From G963668185 sp963668185 (lineage in GTDB: Bacteria; Chloroflexota; Dehalococcoidia; Lucifugimonadales; G963668185), in the NCBI GenBank assembly GCA_963668185.1, contig OY764162.1, forward strand, positions 1,860,001-1,924,000: 64,000 nt of DNA, read 5' to 3'. Both the position numbers and the translations under genes were made by a program. Of the stretch, positions 7,851 through 15,019 are shown in pieces. Below the pieces are notes generated by a model. That model saw only the letters and a program-made list of their open reading frames with translations, did no database searches and had not been told where the DNA came from. The first letter of the stretch is position 1. Each line of letters begins with the position of its first letter.

Positions 7851-9272
7851 ATGTCCGACGCCAGTAACGTACGAGTAGAGCGCGACTCGATGGGCGAGTT
7901 GCCCGTGCCTGCCGGCGCCCTGTACGGCGCACAGACGCAGCGCGCCGTCTTGAACTTCCCCATCAGCGACCTCCGTTTCCCCCGCTCATTCATCAGGATG
8001 CTCGGGGAGATCAAGAGGGCGGCGGCCCAGGTCAACAGCGACCTCGGTCTGCTGGATGACGGGATCGCCGGCGTGATTGCCCAGGCGGCCGGCGAAGTCG
8101 TCGATGGGAAGCTCGACGGCGAGTTCGTGCTGGACATCTTCCAGACAGGGTCCGGCACCTCCACCAACATGAACGCCAACGAGGTCATCTCGAACAGGGC
8201 GATCCAGCTACTTGGCGGCGTTGTCGGTTCACGCGATCCGGTGCATCCCAACGACCACGTGAACGTCGGGCAGTCCTCGAACGACGTCATCCCTACGGCG
8301 ATTCACCTGGCGGCCCACAAGTCGATACATGACGACCTCATCCCCGCGCTGGAGGGCCTGCAAGCCGCGCTCGAAGCGAAGGCCGCCGAGTTCATGCCGG
8401 TGGTCAAGACGGGGCGCACGCACCTCCAGGACGCTACGCCCGTGCGGCTGGGGCAGGAGTTCCTGGGGTTCGCCGGCCAGATGCAGCTTGGAGTGGTACG
8501 ACTCAGGGCCGCCGGGGAGGCGCTCGCCGAAGTTGCGCTGGGCGGTACTGCCGTAGGCACCGGCGTGAACACTCACCCGGAGTTCGCGGAGAGGGTATGC
8601 GCCAGGCTGGCCGAGGCTCTTGGGATACGGGTGGTCGAAACCTCGAACCACTTCCAGGCCCAGAGCACGCTCGACGGCATAGTGTTCGCCTCGGGCGCGC
8701 TCAAGACGGTCGCCGTGAGCCTGATGAAGATCGCCAACGACGTCCGCTGGCTTGGGTCCGGCCCGCGGGCCGGCATCGGGGAGATAGACCTGCCGGAGGT
8801 CCAGCCGGGAAGCTCGATCATGCCGGGCAAGGTGAACCCGGTGATACCGGAATCGGTGTGCCAGGTGGCGGCGCACGTCATCGGGAACGACACCGCGATC
8901 ATGGTGGCGGGGCAGTCAGGCAACTTCGAAATCAACGTGATGATGCCGGTCGCGGCGTACAACCTGCTCCAGTCGATAGACCTGCTCGCCGAGGCGGCGC
9001 GGAACTTCAACCGCCAGTGCATCTCAGGCGTGAAGGCAACCGCTCGCGGCCCGGAGATGGTGGAGCGGGGACTGGCCATCGTTACGACCCTGGTGCCGCA
9101 CATCGGATACGACGCGTCGGCCGCCATAGCCAAGGAAGCGCAGTCAACGGGCCGCACAGTCCGCGAGGTGGCGTCGGAGCGAACCGACCTTACGGACGAA
9201 GAACTGGACGCCATCCTGGACCCGGAGTCGATGACGGAGCCGGGGCTGTCCGGCGGCGTCTCCGTCGGGTAG
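7851..9272 (+). CDS. fumC: class II fumarate hydratase
   Basis: A 473-residue member of the fumarase/aspartase superfamily, which interconverts fumarate and malate in the TCA cycle. Visible motifs are T-G-S-G-T-S-T-N-M-N-A-N-E near 105, V-N-V-G-Q-S-S-N-D-V-I-P-T-A near 140, G-R-T-H-L-Q-D-A-T-P near 190, and the signature G-S-S-I-M-P-G-K-V-N-P near 325. The Gly in M-P-G-K favours fumarase over aspartase (which has Ala). The following V-I-P-E-S-V resembles the aspartase sequence, so aspartate ammonia-lyase is a weaker alternative. AGGAG precedes the ATG. The upstream hydrolase pair is only 57 bp away and may be in the same operon. Confidence 0.87.
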   Translation: MSDASNVRVERDSMGELPVPAGALYGAQTQRAVLNFPISDLRFPRSFIRMLGEIKRAAAQVNSDLGLLDDGIAGVIAQAAGEVVDGKLDGEFVLDIFQTGSGTSTNMNANEVISNRAIQLLGGVVGSRDPVHPNDHVNVGQSSNDVIPTAIHLAAHKSIHDDLIPALEGLQAALEAKAAEFMPVVKTGRTHLQDATPVRLGQEFLGFAGQMQLGVVRLRAAGEALAEVALGGTAVGTGVNTHPEFAERVCARLAEALGIRVVETSNHFQAQSTLDGIVFASGALKTVAVSLMKIANDVRWLGSGPRAGIGEIDLPEVQPGSSIMPGKVNPVIPESVCQVAAHVIGNDTAIMVAGQSGNFEINVMMPVAAYNLLQSIDLLAEAARNFNRQCISGVKATARGPEMVERGLAIVTTLVPHIGYDASAAIAKEAQSTGRTVREVASERTDLTDEELDAILDPESMTEPGLSGGVSVG

Positions 9273-9284
9273 CTCCCAGACCGG

Positions 9285-10532
9285 CTACGCGCCCCGGCCT
9301 TTCAACTGGTCGCGCGCCCAGCGCTCCTCGTCGCGTCGCGTCGTTAGCGCGCCGTCCAGGCGAGCGTCGCGCAGCTTGTCCAGCAACTCGCCGATCTCCG
9401 GCCCTTCCGGCACGCCAAGCGCGATCAGGTCGGCGCCATTCAGCGCCGGGCGCACGTGGCGCAGGCGGTCGAGGTACAGGCGAATCGCCGCCCGCAGGGG
9501 TTCGCTCGTCGTCAGCAGGGCGCAGGCTTCCAACGCCGCGTCGCCGCAGCCTGCCAGGCGCTCCCTGATCCGGCTCGGCGCGACGCTCTCGACGGACGGC
9601 CAGTCCGTGCTGTCCTTGAGTTCTCCCAGCTCGGCGATCACCCTCGACCCGGCAGCGCCGAGCCGCAGCCTTTCGCTGACCGCAAGCCTGTCCGTGCCGG
9701 ACGCGTCCCACACCAGCGCGCCGAGCAGGACGGCGCCGCGCCGGGCGTCATCCGGCAAGTCCGCGTCTCGCAGACGGGCCAGGGCCGGCGACTCCCGCGC
9801 CAGGGCGGGATGCACCTTCGCCAGGACGCCCGCTTCACGAGCCAGCGCGAGGATGGACAGGGCTCCCGGCTCAGCAAAGATGCGCTCCAGTTCGTGCCTG
9901 ACGCGGTCGCCGGACAGCGCTCCGATATGCGGGAGGCTTGCCTTCAGCGACGCCTGGGTCTCAGGCGCTAGGTCGAAACCCAGCCGGCCCGCGTACCTGG
10001 CGGCCCGGAAGATGCGCGTGGGATCGTCTTCGAAGCTGCGGCCATGAAGCGCCCTGACGAGGCCGCGCTCAAGGTCGTTCCGGCCCCCGTGCGGGTCTAT
10101 CAGGTCGCCCCAGCGTACCGGGTCGAGGGCCGCCGCCATGGCGTTGATCGTGAAGTCGCGCCTCGCGAGGTCCTGTTCGAGGGAGCCGGGGCGGACCGCC
10201 GGAAGTGCGCCAGGGCTGCCGTAGGTCTCCGAGCGGGCGCGGACGAGGTCGATTCGCAGGCTGCCGCAGCTTACGCTGAGGGTCATGAACTCGGAACGGG
10301 CGATGACTTCGCCGATCTGGGCAGCTATGGAGTCCATAGCGGAAGCGTCCGCCCCCGCGACTACGAGGTCGAGGTCGGTTGCCTCGTTCGCGCCGCCGAG
10401 AAGCGCGTCCCGGACGGCGCCGCCGACCAGGTAGGCGTCGGCATTCGCGGAGGTGCAGGCCCGCGCGGCCCTGGCAAGGGCTTCGAGGTGGGCCGCGGAG
10501 AGGGTGCGGCGGAGCGCGCCGGATATGTTCAT
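9285..10532 (-). CDS. cca: CCA tRNA nucleotidyltransferase / poly(A) polymerase family protein
   Basis: A class II CCA-adding-type enzyme of 415 residues. The head domain carries L-V-G-G-A-V-R-D (35-42), the metal-binding D-L-D (53-55), R-R-D-F-T-I-N-A-M-A, and the neck motif E-D-D-P-T-R-I-F-R-A-A-R-Y. It completes or repairs the 3' CCA of tRNAs. The C-terminal part is helical and lacks an HD domain. GAGG lies 4 bases before the ATG at 10532; a GTG at 10556 is possible. It converges with fumC, leaving 12 bp between stops. CCA-adding versus A-adding specificity cannot be read from the sequence. Confidence 0.9.
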   Translation of the reverse strand: MNISGALRRTLSAAHLEALARAARACTSANADAYLVGGAVRDALLGGANEATDLDLVVAGADASAMDSIAAQIGEVIARSEFMTLSVSCGSLRIDLVRARSETYGSPGALPAVRPGSLEQDLARRDFTINAMAAALDPVRWGDLIDPHGGRNDLERGLVRALHGRSFEDDPTRIFRAARYAGRLGFDLAPETQASLKASLPHIGALSGDRVRHELERIFAEPGALSILALAREAGVLAKVHPALARESPALARLRDADLPDDARRGAVLLGALVWDASGTDRLAVSERLRLGAAGSRVIAELGELKDSTDWPSVESVAPSRIRERLAGCGDAALEACALLTTSEPLRAAIRLYLDRLRHVRPALNGADLIALGVPEGPEIGELLDKLRDARLDGALTTRRDEERWARDQLKGRGA

Positions 10533-10596
10533 AGCGCCTCGACGGGACTCGTCCACTTCAGCGCCGCGGCTTCGCGGCTGGCCGGAGAGGCGCGGG

Positions 10597-10797
10597 CTAG
10601 TCTTCCAGAAGCTCGCCCGTGTCCAGGTTGTAGAGGTACTTGTTGCCTTCCCCCACGCCTTCCAGGATCACCACCTCGTGAACGTGAACGTCGGTCGCGT
10701 CCACGTAGTCGCTGTTGCCCGTGGTCTCAACCATCAGTCCGCTGATGGTCTTGAACTTCAGTCCGGGTTCCACGCTATCCATTTCAGAGTAGTTCAA
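10597..10797 (-). CDS. hypothetical 66-residue acidic protein
   Basis: A short reading frame with a convincing start: TTG at 10797 with GGAGGG five bases upstream. It reads as an acidic, beta-rich protein (K-T-I-S-G-L-M-V-E-T-T-G, V-H-V-H-E-V-V-I-L-E-G-V-G, then Y-L-Y-N-L-D-T-G-E-L-L-E-D). No Cys, no signal peptide and no membrane segment are present. It lies 64 bp upstream of cca in the same direction and could be co-transcribed with it. The family is not recognised. Confidence 0.6.
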   Translation of the reverse strand: MNYSEMDSVEPGLKFKTISGLMVETTGNSDYVDATDVHVHEVVILEGVGEGNKYLYNLDTGELLED

Positions 10798-10896
10798 TCG
10801 GCCCTCCGTCTGTGATTCCTCGGCTCGTCGGCCGGCGGCGGCGTTCGATGTTATGAAGGAACGGCTTCATTGTACAAGGTACAAGCGGCGTTCGGG

Positions 10897-10975
10897 CCGC
10901 GCACACTCCAGTCCCTTCCCCAGTCTGCCGCGCACACTCTGGTCCCTTCCCCAGTCTGCTGGGGAAGGTTAGGAT
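10897..10975. repeat. 31-bp tandem duplication containing dispersed palindrome halves
   Basis: CCGCGCACACTC(C/T)(A/G)GTCCCTTCCCCAGTCTG occurs twice head to tail (10897-10927 and 10928-10958). The second copy completes the palindrome CTTCCCCAGTCTGCTGGGGAAG. It sits just upstream of the GNAT gene and shows that the dispersed repeat can duplicate locally. Confidence 0.65.
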
Positions 10976-11028
10976 GGGGCCAAATGTACCGTCAGCAGAC
11001 CATCGAAGAGGTTAAAAGGAGTCCCGCC

Positions 11029-11496
11029 ATGCCGGAGTTCGACGTGTTGGTACGCGAAGCAACAAAGCATGACGTAGAAGCGATCGTCGGCTTTCAGAGC
11101 GCGATGGCTCTCGAGACCGAGGGCAAGGCGCTCAGCATCGATACGCTCAGGGCGGGCGTACGCGCGGTCATCGAGGACTCCTCGAAGGGCTACTACCTGA
11201 TAGCCGAGGTGGATGGGGCGCCCGTGGGCGACCTGATGGTGACGTACGAGTGGAGCGACTGGCGAAGCATGACGTTCCTCTGGATACAGAGCGTGTTCGT
11301 GGACGCCGAGTGGCGCAGAATGGGCGTGTACAGGGCCATGCACAACCACGTGGTGCAGACGGCGGAGCGGGACCCGGGCCTATGCGGGGTGAGGCTGTAC
11401 GTGGACCGCGACAACCACGGGGCGCAACGCACGTACGAACGGCTGGGAATGAGCCAGTCCCACTACGACATGTACGAGATCGACTTCGTGCTCTAG
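11029..11496 (+). CDS. GNAT-family N-acetyltransferase
   Basis: A 155-residue single GNAT domain. It has the beta-strand L-I-A-E-V-D-G-A-P-V-G-D-L, the acetyl-CoA binding loop W-R-R-M-G-V-Y-R-A-M (pattern R-x-x-G-x-A/Y), and the C-terminal L-Y-V-D-R-D-N-H-G-A-Q-R-T-Y-E-R-L-G-M typical of the superfamily. It transfers an acetyl group from acetyl-CoA to an amine; the substrate is unknown. The frame is open upstream, but that stretch is translated repeat sequence, so the ATG at 11029 with AAAAGGAG seven bases before it is chosen. It converges with the methyltransferase. Confidence 0.88.
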   Translation: MPEFDVLVREATKHDVEAIVGFQSAMALETEGKALSIDTLRAGVRAVIEDSSKGYYLIAEVDGAPVGDLMVTYEWSDWRSMTFLWIQSVFVDAEWRRMGVYRAMHNHVVQTAERDPGLCGVRLYVDRDNHGAQRTYERLGMSQSHYDMYEIDFVL

Positions 11497-11510
11497 CGCC
11501 GCCGCGTGAA

Positions 11511-12329
11511 TCAGGTCTTGACGGACACTACGTCAAGCCAGTTCCTCGGAATGTACTTGACGTTAAGCTCCTCGAAGACGCCCTGCACGCCCTTGACCAT
11601 CGCGTCGCTGGCCTTGTCCAGCGGCACGCCGGGCATGACGCCCTTGATGAAGTCCTCAAACCGGCTGATGTCCTGCCAGCCCTCGATGGGCACGAGCACG
11701 CGGTCCGTCTTCTGGCTCACGACCTTGAAGCCGTTGCGCTCCAGGAGCGCGCAGTACTCCTCGGGCGTGAGGTGCTTTCTGGACTCGACCCTCTCTGCCC
11801 GGACGGGGGAGAGGCCATGGTCGCGCCGGAGGTTCCTCGCCGCTCTCAGCATCCACTTCCTGTAGAACTGCCGCGTCTCAGGTGGGTTGCCGCCGTCGTA
11901 GAAGGAGGTGTTGAAGGCGAAGGTGCCGCCCGGCTTCACGACCTTGGCGACTTCCTTGACGAGGGCGTCCTTGTCTTCCACGTAGTGGATCGCGTTGCAG
12001 TACACGACGGTGTCCACCGGCTCTCTCAAGGTCTCGGAGAGCTGCTCGACGCGGCTCTGAACGAACTCCACCGCGGAATCCCGCGCGTCGCAGATGTCTT
12101 CCATGGCGTCGCGCAGGGCGGTGGCGGAGTGGTCTATGGCGATGATGACCGTGTCGCGCGCGTCTATCAGTCTCCGGACGATCTGCGACGTGACCGACCC
12201 GGAACCGCAGGCCAGGTCCACGATTCTCTGGTCCGGCCCCAAGTTGACCATGTCCAGGAACCGGTCCGTCAGGCTGTGATAGAACTGGTGACGTGTGAAG
12301 GGCTTGAAGTTGAACTCTTCGGTTGCCAT
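11511..12329 (-). CDS. class I SAM-dependent methyltransferase
   Basis: A 272-residue methyltransferase. Motif I is V-D-L-A-C-G-S-G-S-V-T near residue 37, followed by an acidic ribose-binding strand I-I-A-I-D-H-S, a post-motif V-V-Y-C-N-A-I-H-Y-V-E-D and P-G-G-T-F-A-F-N. This arrangement is that of Methyltransf_11/25 small-molecule or ubiquinone/menaquinone-type methylases. The C-terminal extension (I-P-R-N-W-L-D-V-V-S-V) has no recognised partner domain. ATG at 12329 is preferred over an upstream in-frame codon because the protein then begins just before the fold. The substrate is unknown. Confidence 0.85.
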   Translation of the reverse strand: MATEEFNFKPFTRHQFYHSLTDRFLDMVNLGPDQRIVDLACGSGSVTSQIVRRLIDARDTVIIAIDHSATALRDAMEDICDARDSAVEFVQSRVEQLSETLREPVDTVVYCNAIHYVEDKDALVKEVAKVVKPGGTFAFNTSFYDGGNPPETRQFYRKWMLRAARNLRRDHGLSPVRAERVESRKHLTPEEYCALLERNGFKVVSQKTDRVLVPIEGWQDISRFEDFIKGVMPGVPLDKASDAMVKGVQGVFEELNVKYIPRNWLDVVSVKT

Positions 12330-12457
12330 GCGCCGAATGGTAGCAAACGCAACGCGCCCAGTCCACACGGCGGGCGGATGGATTCCCGCCTGCGCGGGAA
12401 TGACGGCGTCTTGCGGGCGGCCCTTCGACGGGCCCCTTCGACAAGCTCAGGACGGGG

Positions 12458-13594
12458 TCAGGGGGAACGGGCGTGGGGCAAGGGCCGCTCGCCAAAGGCC
12501 GATGCGGGGGAGTGGCATCCTGGGGTGTCCCAGTAAAGGGTGCCGCCCTTGTCGAGGACCTTCTTCTCGTGTGCGCTCAGTTCGTCGGGGTAGTGGTAGC
12601 CGGGCTTGGACCATGGCACGTTGGTGTCTTCGTCGGCTACGACGGGTTCGGGTTCCGGGTCTTGCTGGTCCACGTCGTCTTCTTCTTCGAGCGCGTCTTC
12701 GGGATCAGGTTCGTGTTCGGGCTCTTGCTGGGAGGCTTTTTGCCGTTCCTGCTCCATCCTCAACCTTGTGGCTTCGAGCAGGTGGGGCGCTACGGTTATG
12801 CCCTCGGCCTCGGCCCCTTGGAGTATCGCCTCGATCATGGTGGGCGCGTCTTCGTCAACGAACTCTTCCATGCCCTCGTGCCACCAGTCGGGCTTCAGTA
12901 TCGTGCGTCCCTTTGCTTTATCCTCTCTCAGCGTGTCGCTGTAGCGGCTCCATCCGATCAGATCCACCAGTCCTTCTCTCGGGAGGACCGGGCTACTGCT
13001 ATCGGTCCAGTCCGTGGTGATGATGTCGCCTTCAGCCGCGACCATGAAGCCTTTGGGCACTTGGGGGACCTCGGGCTCCGGCTCCTGTTCTGGGACGGCG
13101 GCGGGTTCGGGCTCCTGCTGGGCGTCAGGGCCGCCTTGCCGGTCGAAGCCTCGGCGCAGGAGTTCCCTGGCGGCTGCTATCCTGTGGTGCGGCTTGAAGT
13201 CGGGGACGTTGCCCTGCATGACGTCGACGAGGAAGCGGACGGCGTCTCGTCCGCCGTCGGTTTCGTCGCGGGCGAACCTGGCGAGTTCGGCTTCCAGCTT
13301 GGAGGGCCGTGCGTTTCTGCGCCGGCTCGGCCTGCCTGCGTCCGCGCGCGCGGGGGCGTTCGGGGCGTCGTCATCTGGAAGCTGGGCGTCGCTGAAGCCG
13401 AGCTTGATGAGCAGGCGGCAGGCCTGGAGGGCGTGCGAGAGGTTGCCGCCGGGTATGTCTCCCTGCATGGTGGAGACGAGGAAGCCGACGATGAGCCGTC
13501 CGTCGTAGGTGTAACGGCGGACGAGGGCGTCGATCGGCATGCCTGGCGGCATGGCGTCAAGTTCTCGTTCTTGTTCTGGCATCATAGTGAGCAT
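12458..13594 (-). CDS. hypothetical acidic protein with duplicated 37-residue helical repeat
   Basis: A 378-residue soluble protein. Residues 31-67 and 114-150 are copies of one 37-residue module; both contain F-L-V-x-x-M-Q-G-(D/N)-(I/V)-P and end in L-L-x-(K/R)-x-G-F. The module looks helical, and its A-A-A-R-E-L-L-x-R-G-F ending resembles sequences seen in phage small-terminase-like or HTH proteins; that likeness is weak and is inference. The modules are joined by an Arg/Pro-rich linker and followed by a Gln/Glu/Pro segment (repeated E-P-E-P), a W-rich region, a second highly acidic stretch near 300 and a compact C-terminus. No Shine-Dalgarno sequence is evident before ATG 13594; ATG 13585 or 13582 is possible. 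Function unknown. Confidence 0.65.
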   Translation of the reverse strand: MLTMMPEQERELDAMPPGMPIDALVRRYTYDGRLIVGFLVSTMQGDIPGGNLSHALQACRLLIKLGFSDAQLPDDDAPNAPARADAGRPSRRRNARPSKLEAELARFARDETDGGRDAVRFLVDVMQGNVPDFKPHHRIAAARELLRRGFDRQGGPDAQQEPEPAAVPEQEPEPEVPQVPKGFMVAAEGDIITTDWTDSSSPVLPREGLVDLIGWSRYSDTLREDKAKGRTILKPDWWHEGMEEFVDEDAPTMIEAILQGAEAEGITVAPHLLEATRLRMEQERQKASQQEPEHEPDPEDALEEEDDVDQQDPEPEPVVADEDTNVPWSKPGYHYPDELSAHEKKVLDKGGTLYWDTPGCHSPASAFGERPLPHARSP

Positions 13595-13748
13595 GGGTTC
13601 TATTATGGGGGCAGGGTACTATTGTGTCAAGGGGGTGTTTGGGGGATAGTGGTTAGTGGCTAGTGGAGAGTGGCTAGTGGGGGCGGCCCTGGCTTTGTGT
13701 ACGGGGCTTGTGTAACGGCGCTTTTGCCCCATCTCAGTCTTCCCCAGC
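13595..13748. other. non-coding spacer with TAGTGG-type simple repeats and repeat-element left end
   Basis: At 13648-13682 the motif GTGGTTAGTGGCTAGTGGAGAGTGGCTAGTGG is a degenerate short tandem repeat; similar tracts recur at about 25550-25590 and 60478-60510. From 13706 the sequence CTTGTGTAACGGCGCTTTTG followed by CCCCATCTCAG matches the left part of the composite repeat seen near 60.6 kb. No gene is supported. Confidence 0.5.
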
Positions 13749-14215
13749 AGACTGGGGAAGAGGGCGGAGGCCCCGGCCCCGCCCCCTGGATTCCGGCCTT
13801 CGCCGGAATGACGGTTGAGGGGCGAACGGGCGGCTGGTTGACGGGGGCGGGCGTTTGTGGAGGGCGGGAGGCTTTAGATTCCTCGGGGGACTCGGAATGA
13901 CAGTGGGAGGGACTCGGGGCAGGCTCCGCAGACTGGGGAAGAGGGGGGAGGCCCCACCCGGCCCCGCTGGATTCCGGCCTTCGCCGGAATGACGGTTGAG
14001 GGGCGAACGGGCGGCTGGTTGACGGGGGCGGGCGTTTGTGGAGGGCGGGAGGCTTTAGATTCCTCGGGGGACTCGGAATGACAGTGGGAGGGACTCGGGG
14101 CAGGCTCCGCAGACTGGGGAAGAGGGGGGAGGCCCCACCCGGCCCCGCTGGATTCCGGCTGCCCCCGGTTCACGCTGGCGCGTGAATGCCGGAATGACGG
14201 TTGAGGGGCGAACGG
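13749..14215. repeat. 181-bp tandem repeat array (two full units plus a diverged third)
   Basis: Landmarks recur at an exact 181-bp period: AGACTGGGGAAG at 13749, 13930 and 14111, and TTCCGGC at 13791, 13972 and 14153. Each unit combines the GACTGGGGAAG half-palindrome, the hairpin GATTCCGGCCTTCGCCGGAATGACGG and a unique 100-bp segment ending in ACTCGGGGCAGGCTCCGC. The third unit carries a different insert in the hairpin (CCCCCGGTTCACGCTGGCGCGTG) and then diverges. It lies between the acidic protein gene and nrdR and has no spacer/repeat structure of CRISPR type. Confidence 0.85.
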
Positions 14216-14351
14216 GATTGGCTGGAAGCCGTGAGCGCAGTGAAATTGCCTTGGGTTCCGTCTTGACCGGCGCTAGATGTGGTGCTAATCTGCTCAGGCT
14301 GTACGACAGATGGTGGTCTGTCATAGTTGTGGAGCAGCTTGTAGCAAGAGC

Positions 14352-14909
14352 ATGAAGTGCCCGTTCTGCAGCCACGGCGAGTCACGAGTTGTGGACTCGC
14401 GAGAGTCGGGAGGCGAGATACGCCGGCGGCGCGAGTGCCAGGGCTGCGAGCGGCGCTTCACGACGTACGAGCGGGTCCGCGCGAGGACCATACAGGTCGT
14501 CAAGCGCGACGAGCGGCGGGAGGACTTCGACAGCAGCAAGCTTTGGGACAGCCTGACCAAGGCCTGCGCAAAGCGTCCGCTTCCCGTAGAGGCGATCCAG
14601 AAGATCGTTGACGATATAGAATCGGACGCCGGGGCGTCCGGCCGAGCGGAGATACCGAGCCGGTCGATCGGGGAAGCGGTGATGAGCCGGCTGCGGGCGC
14701 TGGACCGGGTAGCCTACATAAGGTACGCAAGCGTGTATCGAGATTTCAAAGACATCGAGACGTTCCGCGAGGAGATCGACGCTCTGATGGAGCCGTCGTC
14801 CGCTCAACGGCTCTCATCGAACCAACTCACGTTCCTGGAAGACCAGCCGCTCTTACCACGGAAGGGCCGCCGCAGGCGGTCAGGGAACGCGCAGGCCGAC
14901 ACCTCCTAG
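14352..14909 (+). CDS. nrdR: transcriptional repressor NrdR
   Basis: A 185-residue NrdR. The N-terminal zinc ribbon is M-K-C-P-F-C followed by the second pair C-Q-G-C-E-R-R-F-T-T-Y-E-R. An ATP-cone domain follows (V-V-K-R-D-E-R-R-E-D-F-D-S-S-K-L, then R-Y-A-S-V-Y-R-D-F-K-D-I-E). NrdR senses ATP/dATP and represses ribonucleotide reductase genes. The frame is open upstream, but M-K-C-P-F-C is the universal family start, so ATG 14352 is used. It has about 30 extra basic residues at the C-terminus (R-K-G-R-R-R-R-S). It sits immediately upstream of the class II reductase gene it probably controls. Confidence 0.95.
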   Translation: MKCPFCSHGESRVVDSRESGGEIRRRRECQGCERRFTTYERVRARTIQVVKRDERREDFDSSKLWDSLTKACAKRPLPVEAIQKIVDDIESDAGASGRAEIPSRSIGEAVMSRLRALDRVAYIRYASVYRDFKDIETFREEIDALMEPSSAQRLSSNQLTFLEDQPLLPRKGRRRRSGNAQADTS

Positions 14910-15019
14910 CGGGCAGGGTTCAAACCGGCTTCTGCCCCAGGGCCTATCCTGGGAAATACTAGGACTAGTGTACGGTTTGGGATACCATGCAAAGAAGATA
15001 ACCAGGAGTCCAAGCTAAG

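Noticed and set aside
13749..14215. Possible CRISPR array in the 181-bp tandem repeats
   Set aside because: Units are long and nearly identical throughout, with no short repeat and variable spacer pattern and no cas genes.
14940..15019. NrdR box upstream of nrdJ
   Set aside because: The spacer has short imperfect repeats (for example ACTAGGACTAGT) but no pair matching the known 16-bp NrdR consensus closely enough to report.
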